A stretch of 64,000 nucleotides of DNA from KBS-96 sp963722585 (GTDB lineage: Bacteria; Acidobacteriota; Terriglobia; Bryobacterales; Bryobacteraceae), in assembly GCA_963722585.1 (NCBI GenBank), contig CAVRNU010000013.1, forward strand, positions 62,001-126,000. Reading direction: 5' to 3'. How positions within the stretch are numbered: the first letter of the stretch is position 1; every line of letters begins with the position of its first letter. A program made the translations under genes and the position numbers. Shown in pieces: positions 38,720-49,101 of this stretch. The notes under the pieces are model-generated. The model was not told where the DNA came from and ran no database searches. It worked only from the letters and a program-made list of their open reading frames with translations.

Positions 38720-39120
38720 TCGGTCTGGATACGAACGTCCTCGTGCGCTACCTCGCACAGGATGACGCCATTCAGTCGCCGCAAGCAACGCAGATTATCG
38801 AGCGTCAGTTGACAGAAGAGCGTCCCGGTTTCATCAGCCTTGTCACTATGGTCGAAACCGTCTGGGTGCTCGATCGCGTTTACGGGCTGTCGAACCATGA
38901 AATCGCCGAGACTGTCGAACGCATCCTGCAAGCGGATACGCTTCTCGTTCAGAATGAACAGGAAACCTTCACCGCAATGACGGCTCTCAAAACAGGAGCC
39001 GGGTCTTTCTCGGACGCGCTCATTGGGGCGCTCGGCGCGTGGGCAGGATGCACGGCCACGCTTACCTTTGACAAGAAGGCGAAGCGATTGAAGCACTTTC
39101 AGCTTCTCAGCTCTCGCTAA
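38716..39120 (+). CDS. PIN-domain toxin (VapC-like ribonuclease)
   Basis: A 134-residue PIN domain: MIGLDTNVLVRYLAQDDA (first Asp), SLVTMVETVWVLDRVYGLS (conserved Glu), SFSDALIGALGAWAGC (third acidic residue) and TLTFDKKAKRL (fourth Asp). All four acidic positions are present, so it should be an active Mg-dependent RNase. Translation is coupled to the antitoxin. Confidence 0.92.
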   Translation: MIGLDTNVLVRYLAQDDAIQSPQATQIIERQLTEERPGFISLVTMVETVWVLDRVYGLSNHEIAETVERILQADTLLVQNEQETFTAMTALKTGAGSFSDALIGALGAWAGCTATLTFDKKAKRLKHFQLLSSR

Positions 39121-39344
39121 AAGAAAGATCAATCGCTTGCTCATTTCTGCAAGCCCAATCCCGAAGTCGAAGCAAGCGGTCCCAAGCGTCTTCAAAGCGA
39201 GACGTTGCAGTCCGAAGCCGACTTCTGGACAATCAAGCACCACGGCAGACAATGAAGGGCCAATAAACCCCAACTTCCGCGGATTGCTCGTTATACGGAT
39301 CCTTACCGGAAGATTTCCTCTGTGTGCTGCCGGTATTTCTGCCC

Positions 39345-41540
39345 TCAGTAGAAATTCTCGATGAGCATGAGCTCGCTGGCGCGCGCGGATGTTTCATACA
39401 GCATCCAGCGTTCATCTGGCGAAATACTCATTTCGGCGCCTACCACGCCGGGCACAGCAACGATCGTCTTCGTCCGGCCTGTTTTGGAATCGAGAAGCTT
39501 GAGGTGGCCATCGCGATCAATGAAGTACACGCCATCTTTCGCGGGGCGCAAAATTATGCAAGTACATCGATTCGGAAAGCCTGATTTCGTTTCCGCCCTG
39601 AGTGGATATTGCCCAGAGGTCGAGCCCCAATCCCTTCTCTAAATAAAGAGTTTTGCCATCCAGTGACTCGAATCCCACATAACCGCCATCCCGGGCTACT
39701 TGGACTTGTTCACCACCGGTAGCGGGAATTTTCCAGATCGCGAACGTGCCAGTGCGGTTGGAAGAGAAATAGATCCATTTACCGTCGTGCGACCAGCTTG
39801 GCTTCACCTCGTTCGCCGGGCTGGTTGTGAGCCGAACCGGCTTCCCACCGTGTGAATTGGTTACATAGATGTCCCAATTCCCCGCCGCATTGCTATCGAA
39901 CGCGATTTTCTGTCCATCCGGCGACCACCGCGGGCTGCCTGAGTGTACATTTCCAGACAAGGTGAGTTGAACAGCGTTTGTGCCATCCGAATTACACGTC
40001 CAGATCTCCCGGTTGCCGGAGCGGTTTGACTCAAATGCAATGCGCTTGCCGTCTGGCGAATATTTCGGATGGCCTTGCAATCTCGTCGATGGAAGGAAAT
40101 TGGTCGCCTCGCCCGCCTGGTTGCCTTTTAGAGCAATACGCCAGATATTCACCCCGCCTACGCCGTGATGATAGACCAGGCGTTGCGCCTGGCGTGAGAC
40201 GGCTGGATCAACTGGATCATCACCAGCAGCGGTCACGAGTGCTGGTTTGCTGGACCGCTTCGGCGCGAGGCGCCACAGCGCCAAGCGGCCACGGCGGGCC
40301 GATGAGAATACCAAGGTATGGCCGTCTGGCGCCCACGCAACGCCACCGATCTCCGTACTATCGAAAGTGAGCCGTTCTGGGTTGCCGGTAATTTGCATGT
40401 CTTTCGTCAGTACCGCGATAAAGATGTCGCTGATACGGCCGGCAAATGTCCGAGTGAACGCGAGCGTTCTGCCATCGGGGGACAGCGCGATACTGCCGTC
40501 GCCGTTAATATCATGCGGCGGGAATGTTAAGCTTACTTTTTCGCCCGTACCGAGTGAGATTCGAACGATTGCGTGGGCGCGCCCAAAGCCAGACCCAGCC
40601 TGATCCAAAGCGAGCAGCCATTTTCCATCTACAGACCACGCAAGGAACGGCGGAGGCACCTCCCATTGGTAGTGGGAGAAAATGGTTGCCGTGTCAACGG
40701 CGATATCGGCCAGCTCTCGCTCTTGTCCGCCGACGGCTGTCATGATCACGACGGCCGCATGTAAAGCATCGCGAGCACGCAGAAAAGCGATGAACCGCCA
40801 TCCGGCGACCATGCCGGCGCGAAATCACCATTGGGACTTGTGGTCAAGCGGACCGGATCGCCAGGACCGATCATCTTGACGTATATGTTTGAGGGCCGCT
40901 TGCCTGGTTCATCCCACGAAAAGGCAACCCTGCTGCCGTCGGGCGAGAAGCTTGGGAACTGCTCAAACCCCGGATAACTGGTGAGAGGCACGGCCGGCAA
41001 TGAAGTATCGCCGCTAGCCTGGTTCGATCCTGAAATCCACCAACGCAACCCTATCACCATGGCGGCAAATGCGACTGCTGAGACACAAGCGACCCACGAC
41101 AAGTGTTGCTTTCTCATCCTCGGGTTCGTGGGACTTACGGGAACCGGAACAACCTGATTCTGGGCTGTAGGCGGGCCGTCTCGGAGAGAAGGATTCCTCG
41201 CAGACTGCGACACCGGTGCGATAAACCGGTAACCGCGTCGCGCTAGCGTTTCCACGAAGCGTGGATTCTCCGGGCTATCGCCTAAGGCATCCCGAATTTT
41301 CCGTACCGCGCTGTTGATCGCGTTATCGAAATCGACATACGTGTCCTCGGGCCAGAGGCGCTTCTGAATCTGCTCTCGGGTAACGATTTCCCCGGGATGC
41401 TCGAGCAGGAGAAGGAGAATTTGAAGAGGCTGGTCCTGCAGCTTTAGCTTCACGCCGTGTTTTCGCAGCTCCCGCGTGTACGGATTGATCTCGAACACCC
41501 CAAACTGAAAGGCCGGTTGCTGCTGCTCGATTTCCGGCAT
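39345..41540 (-). pseudogene. Winged-helix DNA-binding protein with PD40/TolB beta-propeller, two frameshifts
   Basis: From 41540, an OmpR-type winged helix (FGVFEINPYTRELRKHGVKL; FDNAINSAVRKIRDALGDS; TLARRGYRFIAPV) is followed by one transmembrane helix (LSWVACVSAVAFAAMVIGLR). PD40 repeats follow (FPSFSPDGSRVAFSWDEPG; YSPDGKRIAFESNRSG; RWSPDGQKIAFDSNAAG). The frame changes near 40780 and again near 39545, where the last blade (MSISPDERWMLYETSA...LIENFY) begins. About 725 residues joined. This is the CadC/ToxR-like architecture common in acidobacteria: a membrane-anchored transcription factor with an extracytoplasmic sensor. Confidence 0.8.
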
Positions 41541-41777
41541 ACTGTGCCCCGTAACTCTGGAATCATAAACCTTCCCCGGCTGTTCGACAAGTCAGAGTGC
41601 TGTTTTCCGCCCCGAACTTCGTCCTGGGCGGCTTCCCGGCGGGGACAGATTTCGAAACATCTGATGTCGCTGCAATGAATTGGGTGGACAGAACCAAAAC
41701 GGGAACAACCAAGGCTCCGCTTGTGGAGACCTTGCCTGACCTCGTTGACCCTGTTCGTGACCACAGGAGGTCACGGC

Positions 41778-42473
41778 ATGAAAAGCTCTTTAGGGATTGC
41801 AGCTGTTGGGGGCATGCTCGCTCTGGCGGGTTACCTATCCGGCAAAACGGGCACGGGAATCGCCCTGGCACAGACGCTCTCGATCCATCTATATGATAAG
41901 GCGGACGTGCCTGACCGAGTGCTTCATTTGGCCACCGATGAGGCCAGTTGGCCATTCCGGGCACCTAGAATCCGGATTGACTGGAAACGCCCATCCACCG
42001 AATCGCGGGCAGACCGGGGCACAGACATGACTAGCGCTGCATACCAGCAACCGGATATGCGCGGCTATATCGTGGTCCGTCTTGTGAGACGGGCACCCGC
42101 AAGCGTCTTTCCTGGAGCCCTAGGGTACGCTCTGCCGTTCGCTCATACGGGCGCCCACGTCTTGATTTTTTACGATCGCGTGGAGACGTTAGCTAACAGC
42201 ATAAGTGAAGCAACCTACATCGTTCTCGGATACGCCATGGCACACGAGATCGGCCATGTTCTCCTTGGTTCCTCCGATCATGCCAGCGGTGGTCTGATGC
42301 AAGCGCGCTGGACCCCGGCGATTTGGCATTTGGCCTCCTTGGGACTGCTAGCCTTCACGCGGGAAGAGGCAGAACACATGGGCGCAGGACTCCAGAGACT
42401 TCAAGCTCAGCAGCTTTTACGGTTGCAGCAACCGACGTTCGCCTCCTCTCCACTTCGGCGCGCTCCCGAGTAG
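41778..42473 (+). CDS. Secreted HEIGH-type zinc metalloprotease
   Basis: A 231-residue protein. ATG 41778 follows AGGAGGT and opens a signal peptide (SLGIAAVGGMLALAGYLSG). The zinc site is AHEIGHVLLGSSDH, followed by GGLMQARW, a Met-turn-like segment. The third His lies eight residues after the second (H-E-x2-H-x3-G-x3-H), one residue wider on each side of Gly than in classical metzincins. Similar small exported proteins are common in acidobacteria. Substrate unknown. Monocistronic. Confidence 0.75.
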   Translation: MKSSLGIAAVGGMLALAGYLSGKTGTGIALAQTLSIHLYDKADVPDRVLHLATDEASWPFRAPRIRIDWKRPSTESRADRGTDMTSAAYQQPDMRGYIVVRLVRRAPASVFPGALGYALPFAHTGAHVLIFYDRVETLANSISEATYIVLGYAMAHEIGHVLLGSSDHASGGLMQARWTPAIWHLASLGLLAFTREEAEHMGAGLQRLQAQQLLRLQQPTFASSPLRRAPE

Positions 42474-43023
42474 AGGAGAGGGTGCCACAACTTCATGTAG
42501 AACAGGCGTGCGTCACTGAATCGTCACGAACGCAGCGAAGCAGAAGCAGTAAAAGAAGAACCCAAGTCCTGCATCGTCGGCATAACTGGCCATATATGAG
42601 AGCGCCCTAACGTGTCAAGAGGACCTCGATGATTTTGCCTTTGCCTTTTTGTCCTCGTTCGCACACACCACCACCTCACCGAGGAGCAGGTTTTTCCCAG
42701 ACCGCCCAGCGGGGCGGTCGCCGCGGCTGTGGTCCTTGTTGGAATCCGCAGCACCCTCGTTCGGTCGTGCTTGCATCGCTGTGAGTATTCGTCTGTCGTC
42801 TGAAGCCCATAGTCAAGCGGCCGTGCTTTCTAAGACGAGGTGTCCCTCCTGGCGTTTTCTATTGGTGTCTGCTCGCCAGCAGAACGTTAAACTTTCACTG
42901 GTGTCTCTTTTCGTCAGCTCCGCTCGTTTGCTATTCCGCTCCTTCGTCGGAAGCCATATATCCGCCTTCAACTGCTGCAAGAGCCAATTCCGCAAGCGGG
43001 TGTCGCAATCAATCTTCAGCCTC
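42474..43023. other. Non-coding stretch downstream of the IS110 transposase
   Basis: No supportable gene; short ORFs on both strands lack motifs. A strong hairpin, GACCGCCC-AGCG-GGGCGGTC, lies at 42700-42719 but has no U-tract on either strand. Part of this stretch belongs to the IS110 element's 3' end. Confidence 0.4.
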
Positions 43024-44133
43024 TTAGGCTATGGCCAGTTTCGCGCTTACCCGTGCGTCGACGAAAGAGTCTGGTGCAGTTCGTGCCTGGGCTGAGGCCT
43101 TCGGCTTGGACCGCGGTTCGCGATACACTTCCTGCTTTTTCAAAATCCAATACGCAGCCTCGGCCAAGTGCCGACCCACGGCCACGACCGCTTTCTGGTG
43201 ATTCGTTTTGCGCTTCACTCGTTGATATAACCGCACCACATGCCGACCCGCCAGTTGTTTCTGGTGGATCACCACTAAGTTACCGGCTTCGATGAACGCC
43301 CACTTCAAATATCGATTCACGTCCCCGCAGATCTGCCCGAGTCGCGTGCGCCCACCACTGGAGTGCACCCGTGGGACCAGCCCGGCGTAACTGGCTAGAT
43401 GCGCCGCCGAGGCGAACCGCTCTACCTGCCCGATTTCGAGTGTCATCACCATGCTCAGAATGCGGCCGACATATGGCAATGTCTTCAGCAGATCAGCCTC
43501 TGCCGTTACTTTCATGAGCTCCTGAAGTGGCTTTTCCACCTCTTCAATTTGCATCTCCATAAAATCCATCGTCACCAGCTCCAGTTCCAGGCTTTGCCGG
43601 GTATGCGGCGGCAACTCTCCCAGGCGTGCGGCTAGGCGCAGTCTGCCTTCTACACCGAACACATCGCTGTCAATCTGAATGTTGTAACGCCCCAGGGCTC
43701 CTTGAATCCGATTCTTCAAACGTGTCCGCTGCTGGACCAAGAACATGCGCAGGCGAAGCAACTCCCGCTGATCACGTAGCCCCGCCGGCGGAATCCATAC
43801 CTCCGGCAACGTTCCGTTTCGCAGCAGAATGCCTAAGCCGTTGGCATCCACCTTGTCGGTCTTCTTCCCGGTCTTGCCCATTCGCTTCTTCGCTTCCAGT
43901 GGATGCGCCAAGCGCGGATGGTGCCCGGCTGCTTCCATTTCATCCACGATCCAGTAATAATGTCCGCTGGCCTCCAGAGCGATCTGCGAACCTGGCGGCA
44001 ATTGCTCCAGGTATCGCCGATACTGTTCTCGATCATGTCCTACCTGCACTTTCCGAGAAGCCTCGCCGCGTTCGTTTACCGCCACGAACACCGAGTACTT
44101 CTTGTGCGCATCACATCCGATAAACTGCTCCAT
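43024..44133 (-). CDS. IS110-family transposase (DEDD recombinase)
   Basis: A 369-residue protein. The RuvC-like N-domain has FIGCDAHKKYSVFVAVNERG (D), QIALEASGHYYWIVDEME (E) and GKKTDKVDANGLGILLR (D...D). The C-terminal transposase_20 domain has LLKTLPYVGRILSMVMTLEI, FASAAHLASYAGLVPRVHSS, GQICGDVNRYLKWAFIEAGN with the conserved Ser environment. A ribosome-binding AAGGAG lies upstream. These elements have no terminal inverted repeats and are guided by a bridge RNA encoded in a non-coding end. Intact. Confidence 0.93.
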   Translation of the reverse strand: MEQFIGCDAHKKYSVFVAVNERGEASRKVQVGHDREQYRRYLEQLPPGSQIALEASGHYYWIVDEMEAAGHHPRLAHPLEAKKRMGKTGKKTDKVDANGLGILLRNGTLPEVWIPPAGLRDQRELLRLRMFLVQQRTRLKNRIQGALGRYNIQIDSDVFGVEGRLRLAARLGELPPHTRQSLELELVTMDFMEMQIEEVEKPLQELMKVTAEADLLKTLPYVGRILSMVMTLEIGQVERFASAAHLASYAGLVPRVHSSGGRTRLGQICGDVNRYLKWAFIEAGNLVVIHQKQLAGRHVVRLYQRVKRKTNHQKAVVAVGRHLAEAAYWILKKQEVYREPRSKPKASAQARTAPDSFVDARVSAKLAIA

Positions 44134-44230
44134 ATTCGCTGCAGCAGCTCCTTTCTTGGTTGGGGTGTTGCCAGTGTATGGCAGTGCCCCGGCTGCAGCG
44201 CTCTCATAGCATCAATCATTTGCCCGCTTA
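44134..44230 (-). ncRNA. Candidate bridge-RNA region of the IS110 element
   Basis: The non-coding end before the transposase contains a stem-loop with a symmetric internal loop: GGGG-TGT-TGCCA-GTGTA-TGGCA-GTG-CCCC at 44162-44190. IS110-group elements encode their bridge RNA in this end. The element boundary and RNA ends are not determined. Confidence 0.3.
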
Positions 44231-44483
44231 CTATCTAACTGCTCGAGATTGTGGAACTTAGAGCGCGTGCACAGATTGGAACCAGTTATGCCGAAAATAA
44301 CCGGCCAAACTGCTTGATTACTAAGGCGCTTACGCTGGATTAAGGTGCAAGCAGATTTGGACCGGTTATTTTTAGCCATCCGTACATTGGACCCAAGGTT
44401 GGTCGGGACGTGCCCACTGTCCGAATCGCGCGTGATCCTGGCACTACCCGGCGGCACGCCCGGAGTGCGGGTAGCCGATGCAA

Positions 44484-44890
44484 TCAGGGAGTGTCGTGAA
44501 CGCCGGCCCAATCTAACGCGTCTTTTCGGTCGGCGAATGCTCGCATGCTGATAGGTCTGCCCTCCCGGAATGTGTAAACGTCAGCCAATCGGATCTCGTG
44601 CCAGTCGTTACTTCCCTTCATTCGTATTCGGGCGTGAACAAAGACGACAACACGATTTCGTGTCACGATGAACTTCTCGGGTTCGCTTCGACCTTCGGCC
44701 CAGCCAGCGCGCGATTGGGTCAAATAGTGGGAAACGCCTGCGTGCCCATGATAAGTTCCGCCGCGGTGAAAGACGCTGGTTCCGTCCATTCCATAGCTGG
44801 ATCAAGCTCTGCGACTGCTTTTGCAATGTCGCCTCGATTGAACGCGTCGTAGGCATTTTTAAGAAGCCTAATGCCTGATCCCGCTGCTCA
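44484..44890 (-). pseudogene. SnoaL/NTF2-like protein, frameshifted
   Basis: The upstream frame has FLKNAYDAFNRGDIAKAVAE and LDPAMEWTEPAS; the downstream frame has FHRGGTYHGHAGVSHYLTQS, FIVTRNRVVVFVHARIRMKG and LADVYTFREGRPISMRAFAD. This is the cone-shaped SnoaL-like fold in the usual order, broken by an indel near 44775. About 130 residues joined. Ligand unknown. Confidence 0.6.
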
Positions 44891-45145
44891 GTTGTGTCCA
44901 AAGCGTCCCTCTTATGCCAATCGCAGTTTGAGGCCAGAATCCCTACCACGACCATGAGAGCAGCCGTGACAGCCTGTTGTTTGCTGCCCACAGCCCCGGT
45001 TTTAGCTGCACCATGACAAGCAGTACCGGTCGCGAGCAAGCCACCATTGTCGAACAGCAGAGCCTACGGTGAGAACCCTCACGGGCGCAGTGTTTACAAG
45101 TCGTGTCCAGACGGGCGGCAACCTGGACATTAAGCCCGTGTAGCG

Positions 45146-45196
45146 CGTGATTCAGGAGCTATCTGGAAAGTTTGCTCAGCTCCGTAAATTGTTGAC
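45146..45196 (+). repeat. Dispersed non-coding repeat, copy B
   Basis: CGTGATTCAGGAGCTATC followed by TGGAAAGTTTGC; matches copy A at 19802 in the same orientation with two differences in the first 30 bases. Lies in a gene-free spacer (45040-45281). Confidence 0.65.
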
Positions 45197-45281
45197 AACG
45201 AGAAGCAAGCGGAAGATCCGCTTACCATAGCTCTAAAGCTGCCTACGCCTGAATGCACTCTACAAGATCCGCATTGAATCT

Positions 45282-46161
45282 CTAGGCGTGAGTAATGAAA
45301 AGGCCGTGGGCGGCACGAGTATATTCCCTAAACTCGCTTCCGGGTATCAACTTCGCTGTCCTGCGGCCCGTGAAGACGATTTGCGCAGTGACGTCTTTAT
45401 CTCCATGAACAATCAAAGTACGAACTGTGATTCTCCTCAATTCTGCGCGGAAATCGGTCTCAGTGAGGATGTGATTGCAATCGATGACGGTCTTCAGTCT
45501 GGCATGCATCAACAGCGAACAACCCCACTCGACCATTGCTCCTGAAGTGTCCGGGGTGAGAAGGGGCGTGCATTTGCAGCTACCCATCCTGGAAAATCTT
45601 TGGACCATTCCGCACGCAAGTTGTCGAGCGCGCTCTTATCAATGCCGTCGGGATTGTCGTGTGTCTTTAAGATGAACGGCAATGTGGGCCCGACGAGCAC
45701 GAGACTAACGACCCTGTCCGAACCATGGCGTGTGAGGTATCGGACGGCCTCACCCGCGCCCATGGAATGAGCGACGAGAACGACACGGTGGAGATCCAGT
45801 TGTTGAATCACTTCCGCCAAGTCGTCCGCGAGGACGTCGTAATCATATCTGCGCCCGAAATCGGAAGAACAACCGTGCCCACGTTTATCGTATGCGATGC
45901 ATCGCAGTTGACGGCTTAACGGAAGCATGTTGTAGTTCCACTGTTCCCAGTTCGACCCTGCTCCGTGCAGAAAGACAATCGGTTGACCATTTCCCCACTC
46001 CTCGTAATACAGCTCCGTCCTATCTTTGACTTTGATAAAGCGTGCCCGGGACATTGCACCGGCTAACGGTTGGTCCAATGCACACCTTCAAGTGCGGTGG
46101 CGGATAGAAGCGCGCCGCTTGCAACACTGGCAGCTGACCTGAGCAGGGTTCGTCGATTCAT
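45282..46161 (-). pseudogene. Exported alpha/beta hydrolase, two frameshifts
   Basis: The N-terminus (46161) MNRRTLLRSAASVASGALLS is a Tat-like signal peptide. After a shift near 46070 comes the hydrolase: KDRTELYYEEWGNGQPIVFL, HGAGSNWEQWNYN, CIAYDKRGHGCSS and the nucleophile elbow VAHSMGAGEA. Another shift near 45545 leads to the C-terminal part with the acid region VRTLIVHGDKDVT and the His region AAHGLFITH. About 290 residues joined, a normal length for the family. Substrate unknown. Confidence 0.75.
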
Positions 46162-46300
46162 GAAAATTCTCCAGGGGCTTTGAAAGTCAGCGAGTATTTC
46201 GCAGGCAATCTTATAAGCAATGATGCGTGCACACCGCGGCAAATGCAATTACCTCGGAGGTAATGGAACCTGCGGCCATCGCGTGCTATCGTGAGCCGAA

Positions 46301-47126
46301 ATGAGTATTAACAACGCTGCGGTGGGCGATATGCTGCGGCGGTGGAGGCGGCTTCGACAACGAAGCCAATTTGATGTCGCGTGTGAGGCTGAGATATCGG
46401 CGAAGCACCTGAGCTTCGTCGAGACTGGGCGATCGGCTCCTAGCCGCGAAATGGTTCTGCGCCTGGCCGAACAGCTTGAAAAATCCCATTACGGGAGCGC
46501 AACAACCTGCTATTGGCCGCAGGCTATGGCCCGGCTTTTCGTGAATCTGATCTCGATAAGAATGAAATGCCGGAGGCATCGCAAGCTGTTCAGTTGATTC
46601 TCACAGGACACGAGCCATATCCCGCCCTCGCTTTCGACCGGCAGTGGACGTTAATTGCTGCCAATGGCGCGACCATGCGCCTGCTTCAAGGTATCGCGGG
46701 CGAACTTCTTCAACCGCCTATCAACGTGCTTCGCGCTGCATTGCACCCACAAGGCCTGGCGCCGCGCATTCAGAACCCTCATGAGTGGAGGACCTACACG
46801 TTTCGGCGCTTACAGCGTCACATGGTCTCACGGACGATCCAGTGCTGCGGGCGCTCCTGCGGGAATTGGTCGGGTATCCGCACCAATCCACCCAACCTCG
46901 CACCCATTCTGTCGTAGAGCTTGAGCCGTCAAGCGAGACCTACGTCGGGCTAATTGTACGTCTTCGACTCGTCGTAAATGGAACTGCACTTTTGCTCTTC
47001 AGCGCAAGTACCGTCTTTGGGGGCCCCGTCGACATCACGCTCGCGGAACTTGCGATAGAATCCTTCTTCCCCGCCGACCTAAGCACCGCAGAGGCCTTAC
47101 GGGCGCTTGCTCAAACAGCGCCGTAA
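46301..47126 (+). pseudogene. XRE-family regulator with MmyB-like ligand domain, two frameshifts
   Basis: A helix-turn-helix of the Cro/C1 type opens the first frame (DMLRRWRRLRQRSQFDVACE; ISAKHLSFVETGRSAPSREM). The second frame continues NNLLLAAGYGPAF-like, HEPYPALAFDRQWTLIAANG and LQPPINVLRAALHPQGLAPR. The third has DDPVLRALLRELVGYPHQ and the final IESFFPADLSTAEALRALA. This domain order is typical of MmyB-like regulators, which bind a fatty-acid-like ligand. Divergent from the exported hydrolase, with 140 bp between, so it probably controls that gene. Confidence 0.75.
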
Positions 47127-47429
47127 GAAGTGCGATCAACTGACGCAAACCGGTCACTATTCCAGCCGCAATTAAGGCCCAATGCGCTTCGGTCGCAATG
47201 TCCGGGCGGTCGGCATGTCGGAGATTTGGACAGTCTGTCCTCGCGGCTGGCGTGTCGGTCCAGAAACGGGCTTCCGGGAATGGATTGTGCCTTGTCGCGC
47301 GAAGGGTAGAGCAATCGGCAGCCACGTGGGACCGCAAAGGGCTATGGTTCCCTGTGGCGGGTCGGAAATCCAAATCCGGCATTGCTATGTCGCCATCATC
47401 ATGTGCAATTCATAGATGCCGACGTGAGT

Positions 47430-47482
47430 TGGAGGCGCGGGACGGGATCGAACCGCCGAATAGAAGTTTTGCAGACCTTTGT
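47430..47482 (-). tRNA. tRNA-Cys 3' fragment (probable attachment site)
   Basis: Read on the minus strand: anticodon loop CTGCAAA (GCA, Cys) at about 47467-47476, variable region, T arm GGCGG-TTCGATC-CCGTC, and acceptor end CGCGCCTCCA with encoded CCA (47430-47432). The acceptor end equals that of bacterial tRNA-Cys. No D arm or 5' acceptor strand (GGCGCG) precedes it, so only the 3' half is present. Such fragments are left where integrases use the tRNA 3' end as attachment site. Confidence 0.65.
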
Positions 47483-47932
47483 TCTGTTCGGCGCTGCAAC
47501 AACTTACAACGATTTGCCCACTTTTTTGCCCACCCTGAGGAGCGTTTGAGGCTGTGTTTGGGGTTAGCTCTGTCATCTCTTCACAGCTGCCCGTACGAAA
47601 GCAAAACGTGCGCCCTTTCGTTCTTATAGCGGCGAATTGGATGGCAAAGTCTGAGTGGGAACTGAAAATATTCTCTTGGATGGCTCCCTCGATTGTTGGA
47701 CTTTGCTTCGCGGACTCCTTCTGGGAATCGAGCACGTTTGATTTCTGAGCTAGGCCTGTTTGTAATTCAGACCGAACATCGTTCAAGACGGAATTCGAAA
47801 AGACTGTAGGACTAAGCTCGCCTCTCCAAATCTGATATTTTCCAAAGAATATTGGCCATTCGCTGAGCCGGGCGACGCGCACTGAAAGATTAGCGGGGCA
47901 TCGACTGCAGATCGGATGCCCGGCTGATGCGA

Positions 47933-48330
47933 TCAGTCGGTGGGTTCGTCGCCTGGCTCGGAGTCGGCCGCTTCAGAAGCCGGCTGCTTGTCGGAGCGGT
48001 CCAGCGCCATAATCGAGCTGGCGTAGATCTCAGCCACCTTAACGCTGTGATCGGATTCCGAGGGAGTGAATTCGCGATAGCGCAGCTCGCCTTCGACTTC
48101 CAGAAAAGCGCCTTTCTGCAAAGCAGCGGCCCATTGGCCGAGCTTATTCCAGCAGATAACACGGTACCATTCGACGCGTGTCTTGTATTCAGTCGTTCCT
48201 TTTTCTTTCCAGCTCACGCTGGTAGCGAGCGAAAAGCGAGTGTAGACACTGCCGTTCGAAGTAGAGCGGTCTCAGCCGGTTGACCGACGAACCCAATGAG
48301 AGTGATGCGATTCTTGCAAAATATTTTCTG
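47933..48330 (-). pseudogene. Single-stranded DNA-binding protein, frameshifted
   Basis: The N-terminal frame (near 48320-48255) reads NRITLIGFVGQPAET; the rest is in another frame: NGSVYTRFSLATSVSWKEKG, TRVEWYRVICWNKLGQWAAA, LQKGAFLEVEGELRYREF, and a short acidic tail. This is the OB fold of bacterial SSB. The tail lacks the canonical DDDIPF end (it ends GDEPTD). Accessory SSBs are common on plasmids and integrative elements. Confidence 0.75.
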
Positions 48331-49101
48331 GGTCTTCCTTTCGTGCCCCGATCCGTCGAGGCGACCCGGTGCAAAGGGGGCCGCTCTCAAAGGCGAGCGA
48401 AACAGTTTTTCGGAGGCTCCCGAACAGATTGTTTGTGAGTTGCAAAGGCCGAGCCAGCAATCTGGGAGGGAAACCGAAACCCGTTAGGCTGGAACTGTCG
48501 AGCGAAGCTGCCGAGCGCGGGAATTGCCGTGAAGCCAAGCCCGACGAAGAGGTGCTGAATGGAGACCATGTTGCCAGAGGAGCTCAATCGTAATAGGTTG
48601 TCGTCCACACCCTGATCCCCAGCTACTTCGCTACTTCCCTGGGCACGCACTGTGTTTCTGCCGCCTTGTGGCTGGAACCAGGAGAGCCTGAGAATGCAGA
48701 CTGCTGGCCGTTTGTTGTCTTCTGGAAGATATGCGCGTCGAAACAAGGAACCACCGAGCGCCGTCGGACGCTCAATGGACGATTAGCCGTTCATCGTTCA
48801 TCCACGGAGCGCGCAAAACATTGATCTACGCTGCTCGTTACTAGCCTAGGCTAGGACCGATCCGGAACTTGGCCATTGCTCATTTTTTCAGTTTCCGGTT
48901 AGCTGACAAACCACCCGGAACGCCACAAGGCTCCCTGTCCAGGGCTCAATGAGCGCATTGGCCTGTGCCCCTCCTTTGGGTTAGAACCCAAAGGGCAGAT
49001 CATCTATGAAGCCAACTGAGTTGTCGCGCTCGCGTGCGCGCGCGCGAAGGCGAAGACGAGAGGTGCCCGAGGAGGAACCGAGGATATGGCGCGGAGATGG
49101 G
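48331..49101. other. Spacer without a supported gene
   Basis: ORFs up to 119 codons overlap on both strands but show no motifs; the ORF at 49006-49296 is the shadow of the lipase-like gene. Nothing else seen. Confidence 0.4.

Noticed and set aside
42700..42719. Strong GC hairpin as a rho-independent terminator
   Set aside because: No run of T follows it on either strand; the T-run precedes it on the plus strand.
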